Origin: Xenorhabdus vietnamensis
GTDB lineage: Bacteria; Pseudomonadota; Gammaproteobacteria; Enterobacterales; Enterobacteriaceae
Reading direction: 5' to 3'
NCBI RefSeq assembly: GCF_002127535.1
Contig: NZ_MUBJ01000021.1
Coordinates: forward strand, 20,859 to 84,858
DNA length: 64,000 nucleotides
Part shown: positions 1 to 7,845 of the stretch, piece after piece
Position numbering within the stretch: the stretch's first letter is position 1
How the letters are laid out: every line of letters begins with the position of its first letter
Position numbers and translations under genes: made by a program
The notes under the pieces: model-generated
What the model saw: the letters and a program-made list of their open reading frames with translations, nothing else
Database searches by the model: none
What the model was told of the DNA's origin: nothing

Positions 1-251
1 ATTCCTCTTGAAAGAGAAATATAACGCTAACTTTTGCCATGACATGTTTAAAAACAATTCAAATGATATTATTAATTACATTGAAAATAGAATTACAAAT
101 CAAAAATTGACATAGTAAAACATCCATATGAATATAACAAACTTATGAAAATAACCAATTAAAAAAATGATCTTATAATATTCGTATAACTAAATAAATT
201 ACTATCATCTATTAACAAACATTATATCTTATTTATATAAGAGGCGATCCT

Positions 252-779
252 ATGTCCATAGTATTTTCTGATCTTAAAGTATTTATTGGTGGCCCTATTC
301 AACACGCTTTAAAACTCAGGGCGCTAGATAATAATTTACAAACTCACCTCAAATCTGCTATTCATCAATTGGAATCACTCGGAACAGAGGTTTTTTCAGC
401 TCATCGAACAGAACAGTTTGGAGGAACAACACATTTATTTACACCAGAGGAAGTTTCTCAACGAGATCGCCAATGGATGGAACAATGTGATATTTTCGTT
501 GCCATTTTGCCAGTTTGTCCACAACAGAAAAAACTCATACGAACAGATGGTACCCATATCGAATTAGGCTGGGCTTCCGCCTTAAAGCGTCCGATTATAC
601 TGGTAACCGAAGAACCCTTTGATGACTCCGCCAGCCATTTACTAAAAGGTCTGTCAGCTATTGCTTTGGTTCATCATATTCCTTTGAGTGATTTTGAACA
701 CGATCCAGCTATATTAAGCTATACGATCCAATCCATAGTAACAAAACACATTATCCAGAAATCTTCAGCTGTCGCGTAA
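252..779 (+). CDS. Nucleoside 2-deoxyribosyltransferase-like protein
   Basis: A 175-residue cytosolic protein with the motif layout of the nucleoside 2-deoxyribosyltransferase / nucleotide N-glycosidase fold. FIGGPIQ at residues 11-17 is the first nucleotide-binding loop. SAHRTEQFGG at 49-58 matches the family's AHR-E--G segment. RDRQWMEQCDIFVAILP at 71-87 carries the conserved Asp of the second loop. DGTHIELGWA at 99-108 holds the Glu expected to be the catalytic nucleophile. Such enzymes exchange or hydrolyse the base of (deoxy)nucleosides or nucleotides; the substrate here cannot be read from sequence. A good ribosome site (AGAGGCG) precedes the ATG. It sits alone in AT-rich DNA beside sxy, where E. 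coli has unrelated genes, so it is probably acquired. It could be salvage, a house-cleaning hydrolase or part of a lost pathway. Confidence 0.75.
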   Translation: MSIVFSDLKVFIGGPIQHALKLRALDNNLQTHLKSAIHQLESLGTEVFSAHRTEQFGGTTHLFTPEEVSQRDRQWMEQCDIFVAILPVCPQQKKLIRTDGTHIELGWASALKRPIILVTEEPFDDSASHLLKGLSAIALVHHIPLSDFEHDPAILSYTIQSIVTKHIIQKSSAVA

Positions 780-825
780 GATTAAGCAATAGGGGCCCAC
801 GCCCCTATTCACCAAATATCATTCA

Positions 826-1446
826 TTATGAATGATCTGAATTCTGGTGAACCAGCTCGCTGTGCCAGCTAATTAATTCATCACGTATCTTTTCTGGTAA
901 AACAGCCACATGGCACCCTTCTATTGCTCCCGCTAATGCAAGCAACAAACTGACATTTGTTTTTTTCCTATGCTGCTGGAGTTTGAGGTAAGTCGCTTTT
1001 GCTCCCAACATTCGCAATTCTTCTACTTTAGAAATACCCACTTTCCATAATTGCCTTTCTAAAACGATCCCTAAATTAGGAAGATCTTTAAGCCTGAGAG
1101 GCATTTTTTGTCTATCAATCATTTCTTTCATTGTGTATTGATAGGCTAAATTTACATATTCAAATAATTGTTTTTGATCCTGCCAAAGCGATTCATTTAC
1201 ACGGTAATACCTCAAAGTTACAGGTATTCCTCTTTTTGAATAAATAAACTTCTCCATTCCTCTGGCTTTAAATAATACCTCAACATGACTATCTCCTCGT
1301 AAATAAAGTTCCCCATCAGAACTGATGGCAAATAAAACACCATCAATTAACAACCCAATGCCCCCGAATTGAGATTTTTTCTTAAATTTTCCCAGTGCAG
1401 ATACACCTTGTTGCAATTGAGCAAAACGAGCTCCGGATAAAAACAT
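826..1446 (-). CDS. sxy: TfoX/Sxy family competence regulator
   Basis: A 206-residue homologue of Sxy (TfoX), the coactivator that directs CRP to CRP-S promoters of competence genes. The N-terminal TfoX domain (about 1-105) contains FGGIGLLIDGVLFAISSDGE and a YYRVNESLW segment close to E. coli Sxy. The C-terminal domain (about 115-200) has the LKDLPNLG...VGI...LRMLGAKA helix-hairpin-like pattern. Gene order sxy-sulA-ompA matches E. coli, which supports orthology. It is transcribed divergently from sulA. GGAG lies about 10 bases before the ATG. The same window carries comEC, another competence-type gene. Confidence 0.9.
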   Translation of the reverse strand: MFLSGARFAQLQQGVSALGKFKKKSQFGGIGLLIDGVLFAISSDGELYLRGDSHVEVLFKARGMEKFIYSKRGIPVTLRYYRVNESLWQDQKQLFEYVNLAYQYTMKEMIDRQKMPLRLKDLPNLGIVLERQLWKVGISKVEELRMLGAKATYLKLQQHRKKTNVSLLLALAGAIEGCHVAVLPEKIRDELISWHSELVHQNSDHS

Positions 1447-1650
1447 TTTTTATCACTCCATGAATCACATTCCAACATAATGTTTAATCATGCCTGCTAT
1501 TAATAAAATAGATAACAAGAACAATTAATTAAAACCATACGCAATCTATTTCCAACTGCCAATCGTTAAGTCATAAAAATCCTAATTTCTGTAAATTTTT
1601 GCGAAGCGCTTTGAAAAAAAGAAACTTGCTTTTAATCAAATAGCGTTATA

Positions 1651-1666
1651 CTGTATAAATATACAG
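1651..1666 (+). promoter_or_regulatory. LexA (SOS) box of sulA
   Basis: CTGTATAAATATACAG fits the LexA consensus CTGT-N8-ACAG with both half sites intact. It overlaps a likely -10 element (TATACT, 1647-1652). LexA bound here would block the sulA promoter, as in E. coli. Confidence 0.93.
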
Positions 1667-1687
1667 CTTGTTATGGCGAGGAACATT

Positions 1688-2260
1688 ATGAGCATCCAAT
1701 TAGCATGGAAATATCTCACTGAACAAAAAACAACAACCGCTAATACAACAGCGAAAGAACATAAAACAGACGAAAAGATGGTTGGGGTGACAGTGAAAAA
1801 ACTGTCTTTTGTGGAACCATCTCAATACACTTCACACACGATAAAAGGCATGGTCAGTGAGCTGGTCTACAGTGAACATCAACCTGTTATCAATCATATT
1901 CTTCTTCCTTTATTGCGTCAGTCTGGAAAAGAAGACAGATGGTTGCTTTGGGTAAACCCCAATAAGAGGTTGAATCGTCAATGGTTGATAAATGCCGGAC
2001 TTCCCCTGAATAAGATCGTCCAACTGAATCAAATCCGTCCTATTGCTTCGATTGGTGCTATGGAAAAGGCTTTGGCAAGTGGTAATTACAGCATTGTATT
2101 GGGTTGGTTACCCGAATTATCAGAATATCAATTAAATACGTTAGAACTGGCCGCACAAAAAGGGGCTACTCTTGGTTTTATTATGCGCCCACAAAATTTA
2201 TCACATCAATTCATTTCGCAATATAATAGATTACAAATTCACTCTAATTACTATCATTGA
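1688..2260 (+). CDS. sulA: SOS cell-division inhibitor SulA
   Basis: SulA binds FtsZ and blocks Z-ring assembly during the SOS response; Lon normally degrades it. The C-terminal two thirds align with E. coli SulA: SELVYSEHQPVINHILLPLL, the WLLWVNPNKRLNRQWL block, GNYSIVLGWLPEL, and the C terminus IHSNYYH, close to E. coli IHSNLYH, the tail recognised by Lon. The start at 1688 is preferred over the in-frame ATG at 1673. GAGGA at 1678-1682 is five bases before 1688, whereas 1673 lies almost on the transcription start next to the LexA box. The resulting 190 residues exceed E. coli's 169 because the poorly conserved N terminus is longer. Order sxy-sulA-ompA is conserved. Confidence 0.93.
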   Translation: MSIQLAWKYLTEQKTTTANTTAKEHKTDEKMVGVTVKKLSFVEPSQYTSHTIKGMVSELVYSEHQPVINHILLPLLRQSGKEDRWLLWVNPNKRLNRQWLINAGLPLNKIVQLNQIRPIASIGAMEKALASGNYSIVLGWLPELSEYQLNTLELAAQKGATLGFIMRPQNLSHQFISQYNRLQIHSNYYH

Positions 2261-2616
2261 TTAAGATTAGGATTAATCTCAATATTTTTTATAAAAAACA
2301 AGCTACTAATTGATATTCATTATTGTTTACAATTAAAATCAATGTATTAATGCCGTAAATATTGTAAGTATTCGTCAATAATGCTCAGAGTTTGTCCATT
2401 CACAATTAAAATTTCTGTGCCATGAATCACAGTGTACTTGTAACTTTTTAACTTCGTTGTAGACTTTACACAGTTTAGGGAGTTGTGCTTACTGCTCTTA
2501 TATTTCAGAACACATCTTCTGATTAAAGCATGATTACTTAACAGAACATTTTAACCAATGGCTAACAATAAGGCTTTTAAGGCCAATTGCCTATTTGGAT
2601 GATAACGAGGCGTAAA
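2261..2616 (+). promoter_or_regulatory. ompA promoter and long 5' leader
   Basis: This 356-base gap holds the ompA control region. The segment CGTTGTAGACTTTACA (2455-2470) closely matches the E. coli ompA promoter as I recall it, with TAGACT (2460-2465) as -10 and a start near 2472. That leaves a leader of roughly 145 bases, comparable to the long stabilising leader known for E. coli ompA. A CRP-like site lies upstream at 2416-2431. The leader ends in GATAACGAGGCG, the conserved ompA ribosome site. Confidence 0.65.
2416..2431 (+). promoter_or_regulatory. CRP-like binding site upstream of ompA
   Basis: TGTGCCATGAATCACA matches TGTGA-N6-TCACA with one mismatch. E. coli ompA is cAMP-CRP responsive, so a functional site here is plausible. 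Its centre is about 48 bases upstream of the inferred start. Confidence 0.55.
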
Positions 2617-3732
2617 ATGAAGAAAACAGCTATCGCAGTAGCAGTGGCAGTGGCAACTTTCGCAACTGCTGCTCAAGCAGCTCCAAAGGACAACACATGG
2701 TATACTGGCGCTAAGCTGGGCTGGTCTCAATACCATGACGTGAATTTCTACGGAAATGGTTATGATAACCAGATTGGCAACGGTCCTACCCGTAAAAACC
2801 AACCAGGCGTAGGTGCCTATGTCGGTTATCAAGCAAACCCATATTTAGGCTTTGAATTAGGTTATGACTGGTTGGGACGCATGACTTATAAGGGTGACGT
2901 TAATAACGGCTCTTTCCGCGCTCAAGGTGTTCAGCTAACAACTAAACTGAGCTACCCAGTTCTGAGTAATCTGGATGTTTATACCCGCCTTGGTGGTATG
3001 ATATGGCGTGCAGACTCCTCTGCAACTTACAATTCCAATACAGCAGACCAACGCCGACTGAAAAACCACGATACAGGTGTTTCTCCTCTGGCTGCAGTTG
3101 GTGTTGAATACGCATTGACCAAAAATCTGGCAACCCGTCTCGATTATCAGTGGGTTAACAATATTGGGGATGCTAACAGTGTTGGCGCACGCCCAGATAA
3201 CGGCCTGCTAAGTGTTGGTGTTTCTTACCGTTTTGGTCAAGATGAAGCTGCGCCAATCGTTGTACCAGTAGCGCCTCCAGTTGCACAAGCTCCAGCCCCG
3301 GCTGCTCCTTTCGTTGAAAACAAGAGCTTTACCCTGCGTTCTGACGTTCTGTTCAATTTCAACAAATCAACGTTAAAAGCAGAAGGTAAACAAGAGCTGG
3401 ATAACTTATACAACCAACTGACCAAAATCGACCCAGATCAGGGCAAGGTCTTGGTACTCGGCTACACTGACCGCATTGGCAGCCAAAATTACAATCTGCC
3501 ACTGTCTCATAAACGTGCTCAATCCGTTGTCGATTATCTGATTGCTAAAGGCATTCCTGCAAATCTCATCCAAGCAGAAGGCCGTGGTAAGACAGATCCT
3601 GTCACTGGTTCTACCTGTGACAAAATTAAAGTCCGCTCTAAACTTATCGACTGCTTGGCTCCGGATCGTCGTGTAATTATCAACATTCAAGGCGTTACTA
3701 AAGTGGTTACTCATCCACAAGCAACTAAGTAA
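2617..3732 (+). CDS. ompA: Outer-membrane protein A (OmpA)
   Basis: An abundant outer-membrane protein that links the outer membrane to peptidoglycan. Residues 1-21 form a signal peptide cleaved after AQA. The eight-stranded barrel follows (about 22-195, starting [20 protein letters not shown]). A Pro/Ala-rich hinge ([19 protein letters not shown]) leads to the periplasmic OmpA_C domain, with [12 protein letters not shown] and the peptidoglycan-binding [20 protein letters not shown]. Two cysteines (TCDK and DCLAP) match the E. coli disulfide. The start at 2617 is chosen because GAGGCG precedes it and the signal peptide begins there; an in-frame ATG 30 bases upstream lacks both. Length is 371 residues against about 346 in E. 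coli. It ends at a strong terminator. Confidence 0.97.
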   Translation: MKKTAIAVAVAVATFATAAQAAPKDNTWYTGAKLGWSQYHDVNFYGNGYDNQIGNGPTRKNQPGVGAYVGYQANPYLGFELGYDWLGRMTYKGDVNNGSFRAQGVQLTTKLSYPVLSNLDVYTRLGGMIWRADSSATYNSNTADQRRLKNHDTGVSPLAAVGVEYALTKNLATRLDYQWVNNIGDANSVGARPDNGLLSVGVSYRFGQDEAAPIVVPVAPPVAQAPAPAAPFVENKSFTLRSDVLFNFNKSTLKAEGKQELDNLYNQLTKIDPDQGKVLVLGYTDRIGSQNYNLPLSHKRAQSVVDYLIAKGIPANLIQAEGRGKTDPVTGSTCDKIKVRSKLIDCLAPDRRVIINIQGVTKVVTHPQATK

Positions 3733-3755
3733 TACAGCCTCTATCGATTTATCAA

Positions 3756-3780
3756 AAACCCCATATAAAATGGGGTTTAT
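3756..3780 (+). terminator. ompA terminator
   Basis: AAACCCCAT / ATGGGGTTT nine-base stem with a five-base loop (ATAAA), followed by ATTAGATTATTTTT. It lies between the convergent ompA and matP genes and may serve both strands. Confidence 0.85.
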
Positions 3781-3808
3781 TAGATTATTTTTCTATTGGT
3801 TTCTGGGA

Positions 3809-4258
3809 TTATTTCCCCAATATTGCTTCTAAATCCTGCTTCAAACTCGATATTTGATGAGTATACTTTTCCCGATATTCAGCATCTTCCAATAACTGTA
3901 TGATCGTTTCTGACAAAGTATTGCCGCGACGTCGGGAGAGCGCTGAAAGCCGCTGCCAAACATGAAAATCCAGATCAATCGATTTCTTACGTGAGTGTTG
4001 GTGTTCAGCATTAAAATGACGCTTACGCCGTGCCCGAATCGTTTGCTTCATTCGGTTGGATAAATCCGGATTCATATGCAGAGAGATCCATTTCAGTACC
4101 TTGACTGGTTCTCGCTCTAACTTCATAAATTCATTGACCGCATCCTGTGCAGCACTTTTTTCAATGTATTTAGTGATCGGCTCACCTTCACGGTGTTTTT
4201 TTGCTAAATATGCCCATTTCCAGCCACATTCCAGATTTTCCAATTGTTGATATTTCAT
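3809..4258 (-). CDS. matP: Macrodomain Ter protein MatP
   Basis: MatP binds matS sites to condense the terminus macrodomain, tethers it to the divisome through ZapB and excludes MukBEF. The 149 residues align end to end with E. coli MatP. The N-terminal four-helix part ([25 protein letters not shown]) leads to the conserved basic stretch around [21 protein letters not shown]. The ribbon-helix-helix DNA-binding core is [12 protein letters not shown]...GNTLSETI, and the C-terminal coiled coil ends [12 protein letters not shown]. It is transcribed convergently with ompA and divergently from ycbZ, as in E. coli. MukBEF is encoded 28 kb away in this window. Confidence 0.96.
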   Translation of the reverse strand: MKYQQLENLECGWKWAYLAKKHREGEPITKYIEKSAAQDAVNEFMKLEREPVKVLKWISLHMNPDLSNRMKQTIRARRKRHFNAEHQHSRKKSIDLDFHVWQRLSALSRRRGNTLSETIIQLLEDAEYREKYTHQISSLKQDLEAILGK

Positions 4259-4400
4259 TTCATCTCTCAGTGACAGCGTAACTTAAATTAAGCATAGCAA
4301 CTATTTCTTCGAATTGCCCATAACAACACAGAATATAGGCATATTTTACAAGCAATGAAAGCTCTGGCTCAAATGTCGTTTCTTCCAAAATTATGGCATG

Positions 4401-4427
4401 TTGGTTCATTGCTTAATCTTGTATAAT
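4401..4427 (+). promoter_or_regulatory. Predicted ycbZ promoter
   Basis: TTGGTT (4401-4406), 15-base spacer, perfect TATAAT (4422-4427). Transcription would start near 4434, which is downstream of the ATG at 4430 and so argues for the internal TTG start at 4463. Confidence 0.5.
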
Positions 4428-4462
4428 AAATGTTTCCCTTTTTACTATATGTAGCTATCACT

Positions 4463-6205
4463 TTGACGAATATAAAATTAGACTGGCAGGCATTACAGCC
4501 AAACAATGCGCCGTATCAAGCACTCTTTAATTCTGTCGCTGAATTACCCTCCATCACAATGGATGAAGTTCAACCCAGATTGTACAGTGGATTATCCCTT
4601 TTTTGTCAGACTTCTCTACGTCAGCCTTTTATGCTGCTGAAGGCGGAAGAGAGTGATGCTTATCTGTCTCTTTTATCCGATACGATTTCCTCTTTGTTAC
4701 CAGAGAACTTGCCGGAGAATCGTCCAAGTATCGGCGGTTATTATCATATAGAGCACCAAACTATTATTTGGCACCCTTCAGAGGAAGGCCTTTTTGCACC
4801 AACTAAACGAGTTGCTTACCGTGAATGGATTGAGCCAGAGCAACTATTTGGCAATATCTATACGCATCAAGGGGTTCTTCAACTACAACCCGGTCTTATC
4901 CATCAGGTAAATGGTGGTATCTTGATTTTGCCTCTGCGTACCCTACTCTCTCAGCCATTGATGTGGGTTCGCCTCAAGCAAATGATTGTTCAACGCCGTT
5001 TTGACTGGCTGTCACACGATGAAAATCGTTCTCTTCCACTACCAATACCTTCAATGGAATTGGATCTTCGTCTGCTTTTAGTCGGAGACAGGCTTAGTCT
5101 TGAAGAGCTACAATCTATTGAGCCTGAGCTGGCAAATAATGCATTGTATGGTGAGTTTGAGTTGGATATGCCCTTTCATGAAGAAGATGATCTGGCAGTA
5201 TGGTGCCGATATGTTAATGAAATCACCCGGCAACAAAACTTTCCTCCTTTAAGTACCGATGCTTGGCCTGAACTGATTAAACTCGCTGCTCGTTATACAG
5301 AAGATCAATTCCAGTTACCTCTGGATATCCAATGGATACAACAAAAACTGGAAGCTGCGGCCAATTATCATCAAGAAAACCAGATCACAAAATATTCGCT
5401 ACAACAAGCAGAGGATAATCGTATTTGGCGTCATGGCTATTTATCTGAACGCAGCATGGACGAAATTCTGAAAGGACAAATATTGATTCGTACGCAAGGC
5501 TCAGTTATTGGACAAATCAATGGGCTATCCGTGCTCGAATATCCCGGACACCCTGAGCCAATGGGTGAACCCTCCCGTATCAGTTGTGTTGTACACTTAG
5601 GGGATGGAGAATTTGTTGATGTGGAGCGCAAAGTTGAGTTAGGTGGCAATATTCATGCGAAAGGCATGATGATCATGCAGGCTTATTTAATTTCTGAATT
5701 GAAATTAGATCAGCCACAGCCTTTTTCCGCTTCCATTGTCTTTGAACAATCCTATGGTGAAGTAGATGGAGACAGTGCTTCACTTGCTGAATTGTGCGCC
5801 CTTATCAGCGCCCTATCACAGCAACCTATCGACCAGCAAATTGCTGTTACTGGTGCAGTCGACCAATTTGGTTATGTACAACCCATTGGAGGCATTAATG
5901 AAAAAATCGAAGGCTTCTTCCGCCTATGTAACTATCGCGGATTAACTGGCCATCAAGGTGTCATTATTCCATCCATAAATATTCAACATTTATGCTTGAA
6001 TCAAGATGTTCTTGATGCAGTACAAAATGGGCAATTCCATATTTGGGCAGTTGAGCATGTCTCTGAGGCCGCATCATTGTTACTCGGCATTCCCTATTAT
6101 GATCCACAAAAAGAACACTTGTTAGCTATGATACATGAACGTATAACACAAGCTAATATTCAAGAAAGACCTCAGTTCCCTTGGTTTCTCCGCTGGTTAG
6201 GTTAA
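4463..6205 (+). CDS. ycbZ: Lon-like protease homologue YcbZ
   Basis: A YcbZ-type LonB relative of about 580 residues. The C-terminal Lon protease domain has the Ser of the catalytic dyad in EVDGDSASLAELCAL and the Lys in GGINEKIEGFF. No Walker A motif (GxxxxGKT/S) is visible in the N-terminal half, as in E. coli YcbZ, so ATP-driven unfolding is doubtful. Physiological substrates are not established. I place the start at TTG 4463: from there MTNIKLDW parallels E. coli MTITKLAW, and the upstream ATG at 4430 falls inside the predicted promoter. Neither start has a strong ribosome site, so this remains uncertain. It lies directly upstream of fabA on the same strand; fabA has its own operators in the gap. 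Confidence 0.9.
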   Translation: MTNIKLDWQALQPNNAPYQALFNSVAELPSITMDEVQPRLYSGLSLFCQTSLRQPFMLLKAEESDAYLSLLSDTISSLLPENLPENRPSIGGYYHIEHQTIIWHPSEEGLFAPTKRVAYREWIEPEQLFGNIYTHQGVLQLQPGLIHQVNGGILILPLRTLLSQPLMWVRLKQMIVQRRFDWLSHDENRSLPLPIPSMELDLRLLLVGDRLSLEELQSIEPELANNALYGEFELDMPFHEEDDLAVWCRYVNEITRQQNFPPLSTDAWPELIKLAARYTEDQFQLPLDIQWIQQKLEAAANYHQENQITKYSLQQAEDNRIWRHGYLSERSMDEILKGQILIRTQGSVIGQINGLSVLEYPGHPEPMGEPSRISCVVHLGDGEFVDVERKVELGGNIHAKGMMIMQAYLISELKLDQPQPFSASIVFEQSYGEVDGDSASLAELCALISALSQQPIDQQIAVTGAVDQFGYVQPIGGINEKIEGFFRLCNYRGLTGHQGVIIPSINIQHLCLNQDVLDAVQNGQFHIWAVEHVSEAASLLLGIPYYDPQKEHLLAMIHERITQANIQERPQFPWFLRWLG

Positions 6206-6215
6206 CTCCCTAATT

Positions 6216-6232
6216 ATCTGATCGGAGTTGTT
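6216..6232 (+). promoter_or_regulatory. FadR-like operator of fabA
   Basis: ATCTGATCGGAGTTGTT agrees with the FadR consensus AACTGGTCNGACNTGTT at 12 of 15 specified positions. FadR activates fabA in E. coli from an equivalent site. It ends one base before the FabR palindrome. Confidence 0.75.
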
Positions 6233-6233
6233 G

Positions 6234-6251
6234 AGCGTACAAGTGTACGCT
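6234..6251 (+). promoter_or_regulatory. FabR operator of fabA
   Basis: AGCGTACA-AG-TGTACGCT is a perfect eight-base inverted repeat with a two-base spacer. It matches the FabR operator type that represses fabA and fabB when unsaturated acyl chains are plentiful. Confidence 0.85.
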
Positions 6252-6290
6252 ATTCTCTAGCCCTACATGATTATAAGGCAATCTGAGAAT

Positions 6291-6809
6291 ATGTTTAAAA
6301 AACAAGAGTCCTACACGAAAGAAGAACTTCAAGCCTCTGGACAAGGTAAATTGTTTGGTGAAAATGGACCACCGCTGCCTTCTGGCAATATGCTGATGAT
6401 GGATCGCATCACGAAAATGACAGAAACTGGTGGTATTTACAATAAGGGGTATGTCGAAGCTGAGTTCGACATTAACCCTGAGTTGTGGTTTTTCGATTGC
6501 CATTTTGTCAATGATCCTGTCATGCCCGGCTGCCTCGGCCTTGATGCCATGTGGCAGCTTGTTGGTTTCTTTTTGGGCTGGCTCGGCGGAGAAGGTAAAG
6601 GTCGTGCACTAGGCGTTGGAGAAGTCAAATTTACTGGTCAAATATTACCAACGGCAAAAAAAGTGACCTACCGCATTAATTTCAAGCGTGTCATTAATCG
6701 CAAATTAATAATGGGGCTGGCTGATGGCGAGGTTCTGGTAGATGGCAAACTGATTTATACTGCGACTGATTTGAAAGTAGGCTTATTCAAAGATACCAGT
6801 GCTTTTTAA
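6291..6809 (+). CDS. fabA: 3-hydroxydecanoyl-ACP dehydratase/isomerase FabA
   Basis: FabA dehydrates 3-hydroxydecanoyl-ACP and isomerises trans-2- to cis-3-decenoyl-ACP, the branch point to unsaturated fatty acids. The hot-dog fold protein is 172 residues, the same as E. coli. The catalytic His lies in [23 protein letters not shown], with the catalytic Asp in GLDAMWQ. The C terminus [10 protein letters not shown] is nearly identical to E. coli. I chose ATG 6291, which gives [13 protein letters not shown], rather than the ATG at 6267, because the length then matches the family. It is controlled by the FadR and FabR sites just upstream and followed by a strong terminator. Confidence 0.97.
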   Translation: MFKKQESYTKEELQASGQGKLFGENGPPLPSGNMLMMDRITKMTETGGIYNKGYVEAEFDINPELWFFDCHFVNDPVMPGCLGLDAMWQLVGFFLGWLGGEGKGRALGVGEVKFTGQILPTAKKVTYRINFKRVINRKLIMGLADGEVLVDGKLIYTATDLKVGLFKDTSAF

Positions 6810-6881
6810 TGAACCAGCATAACTAATCAATGAACTCACATTGGCGACTAACAAATTGATTAGCTTCTGTCTCCGATGCTG

Positions 6882-6907
6882 AACACCTCCGCCACTGCGG
6901 AGGTGTT
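6882..6907. terminator. Bidirectional terminator between fabA and rmf
   Basis: AACACCTCCGC / GCGGAGGTGTT eleven-base perfect stem with a CACT loop between two convergent genes. T-rich tails occur on both sides but are short. Confidence 0.85.
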
Positions 6908-6925
6908 TATCCCATTAAATTAACC

Positions 6926-7084
6926 TCAAACACGATCTTCCCACGCTTGACGCCATCCCCCTAACCAATACGAACGAGCATTCAATGAATGATAAGGACA
7001 ATTCTCCCGTGGCCGTCCCAAAATGCCTGCTTGATAGCCTCTGGAAAGTGCTCTTGCTAAACGGTCTCTTTTCTGTCTTTTCAT
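6926..7084 (-). CDS. rmf: Ribosome modulation factor RMF
   Basis: A 52-residue gene not obvious from long-ORF calling. Read on the minus strand it begins MKRQKRDRLARALSRGYQAG and continues through GRPRENCPYHS to WLGGWRQAWEDRV. This aligns along its whole length with E. coli RMF (55 residues), including the basic N terminus and the WLGGWR motif. RMF dimerises 70S ribosomes into inactive 100S particles in stationary phase or under stress. GAGGAA lies upstream of the ATG. Position between fabA and pqiC matches E. coli. A longer ORF overlapping it in another frame has no recognisable product. Confidence 0.95.
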   Translation of the reverse strand: MKRQKRDRLARALSRGYQAGILGRPRENCPYHSLNARSYWLGGWRQAWEDRV

Positions 7085-7224
7085 ACTTTACTTCCTCACT
7101 TGTTACCATGAAGATAAATAAATGATCGTTTTTTATCCTATTTTTCTAGTGGTATCCTGATATGAAATGAATATCAAGCAGAGGCAGACCTAAAATAGCT
7201 ATGGTAGATTTTTACTCTGCTCGG

Positions 7225-7845
7225 TTAACGTTGCAAAGAAAGTTGTCTCGCAATGGATTTAGCTAACTGATCGTACCCCTTTGACAAAGTAAGCACTAAT
7301 TCAGGGTAGCCATTTTTTTCCTGTTTCAATTTAAGGTTGAAAGGCCGCTTAATCACCTTGTTTGAGTTAGATAGTACCCAATAGCCTTCAATCAACACTT
7401 GCCCATCATATCGCCCGTGAAAAGCGGTTATTGTGATATCCAGCGCATCTGCATCTTTTTCTAACTCCTGGCCCGAAACCAAACGATTCGGAAATGCTGC
7501 GCTCAATTCAGAGATCAATGCTTGTTGTAACTGTTGCTGCAATGGGCTGGCCCATAAATGGTTTGATGCATTAACATAGCTTACATCTCCTGTTTGATAC
7601 ACGATTCCAGGAGCCGCAAGGTAGTCAGAAAGGTTAACGCCTTTTATCCACAGCTGCGGTTCATGTTTCGCCCCCAGCTTGATTTCCTGTGATGTAGGTT
7701 TTTCCGTTACTGTATTAGCCAAAACAGGTAATTGATAATACGTTTTTTGTGGCTGACCATTACTGCACCCAGAAATAAATAAACTTCCAACCACAAAAAC
7801 ACTGACAGGAATAAAAAACGCCAATCTTGAAATTAACTTTTTCAT
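7225..7845 (-). CDS. pqiC: Intermembrane transport lipoprotein PqiC
   Basis: A 206-residue outer-membrane lipoprotein of the ABC-type transport auxiliary (PqiC/YmbA) family. Residues 1-27 form a lipoprotein signal with lipobox FISGC, the Cys at about 27. PqiC is thought to anchor the PqiB tunnel to the outer membrane. Its start codon overlaps the pqiB stop by one base, indicating translational coupling in the pqiABC operon. It is followed by about 140 bases before the divergently placed rmf upstream region. Confidence 0.93.
   Translation of the reverse strand: MKKLISRLAFFIPVSVFVVGSLFISGCSNGQPQKTYYQLPVLANTVTEKPTSQEIKLGAKHEPQLWIKGVNLSDYLAAPGIVYQTGDVSYVNASNHLWASPLQQQLQQALISELSAAFPNRLVSGQELEKDADALDITITAFHGRYDGQVLIEGYWVLSNSNKVIKRPFNLKLKQEKNGYPELVLTLSKGYDQLAKSIARQLSLQR

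Noticed and set aside
2551..2832. 93-residue minus-strand frame across the ompA start
   Set aside because: It is antisense to the OmpA signal peptide and barrel, is Cys/Ser-rich in the manner of an antisense shadow, and has no ribosome site.
6915..7109. 64-residue minus-strand frame overlapping rmf
   Set aside because: It has no recognisable product; the other minus-strand frame encodes RMF with full-length homology and a ribosome site.
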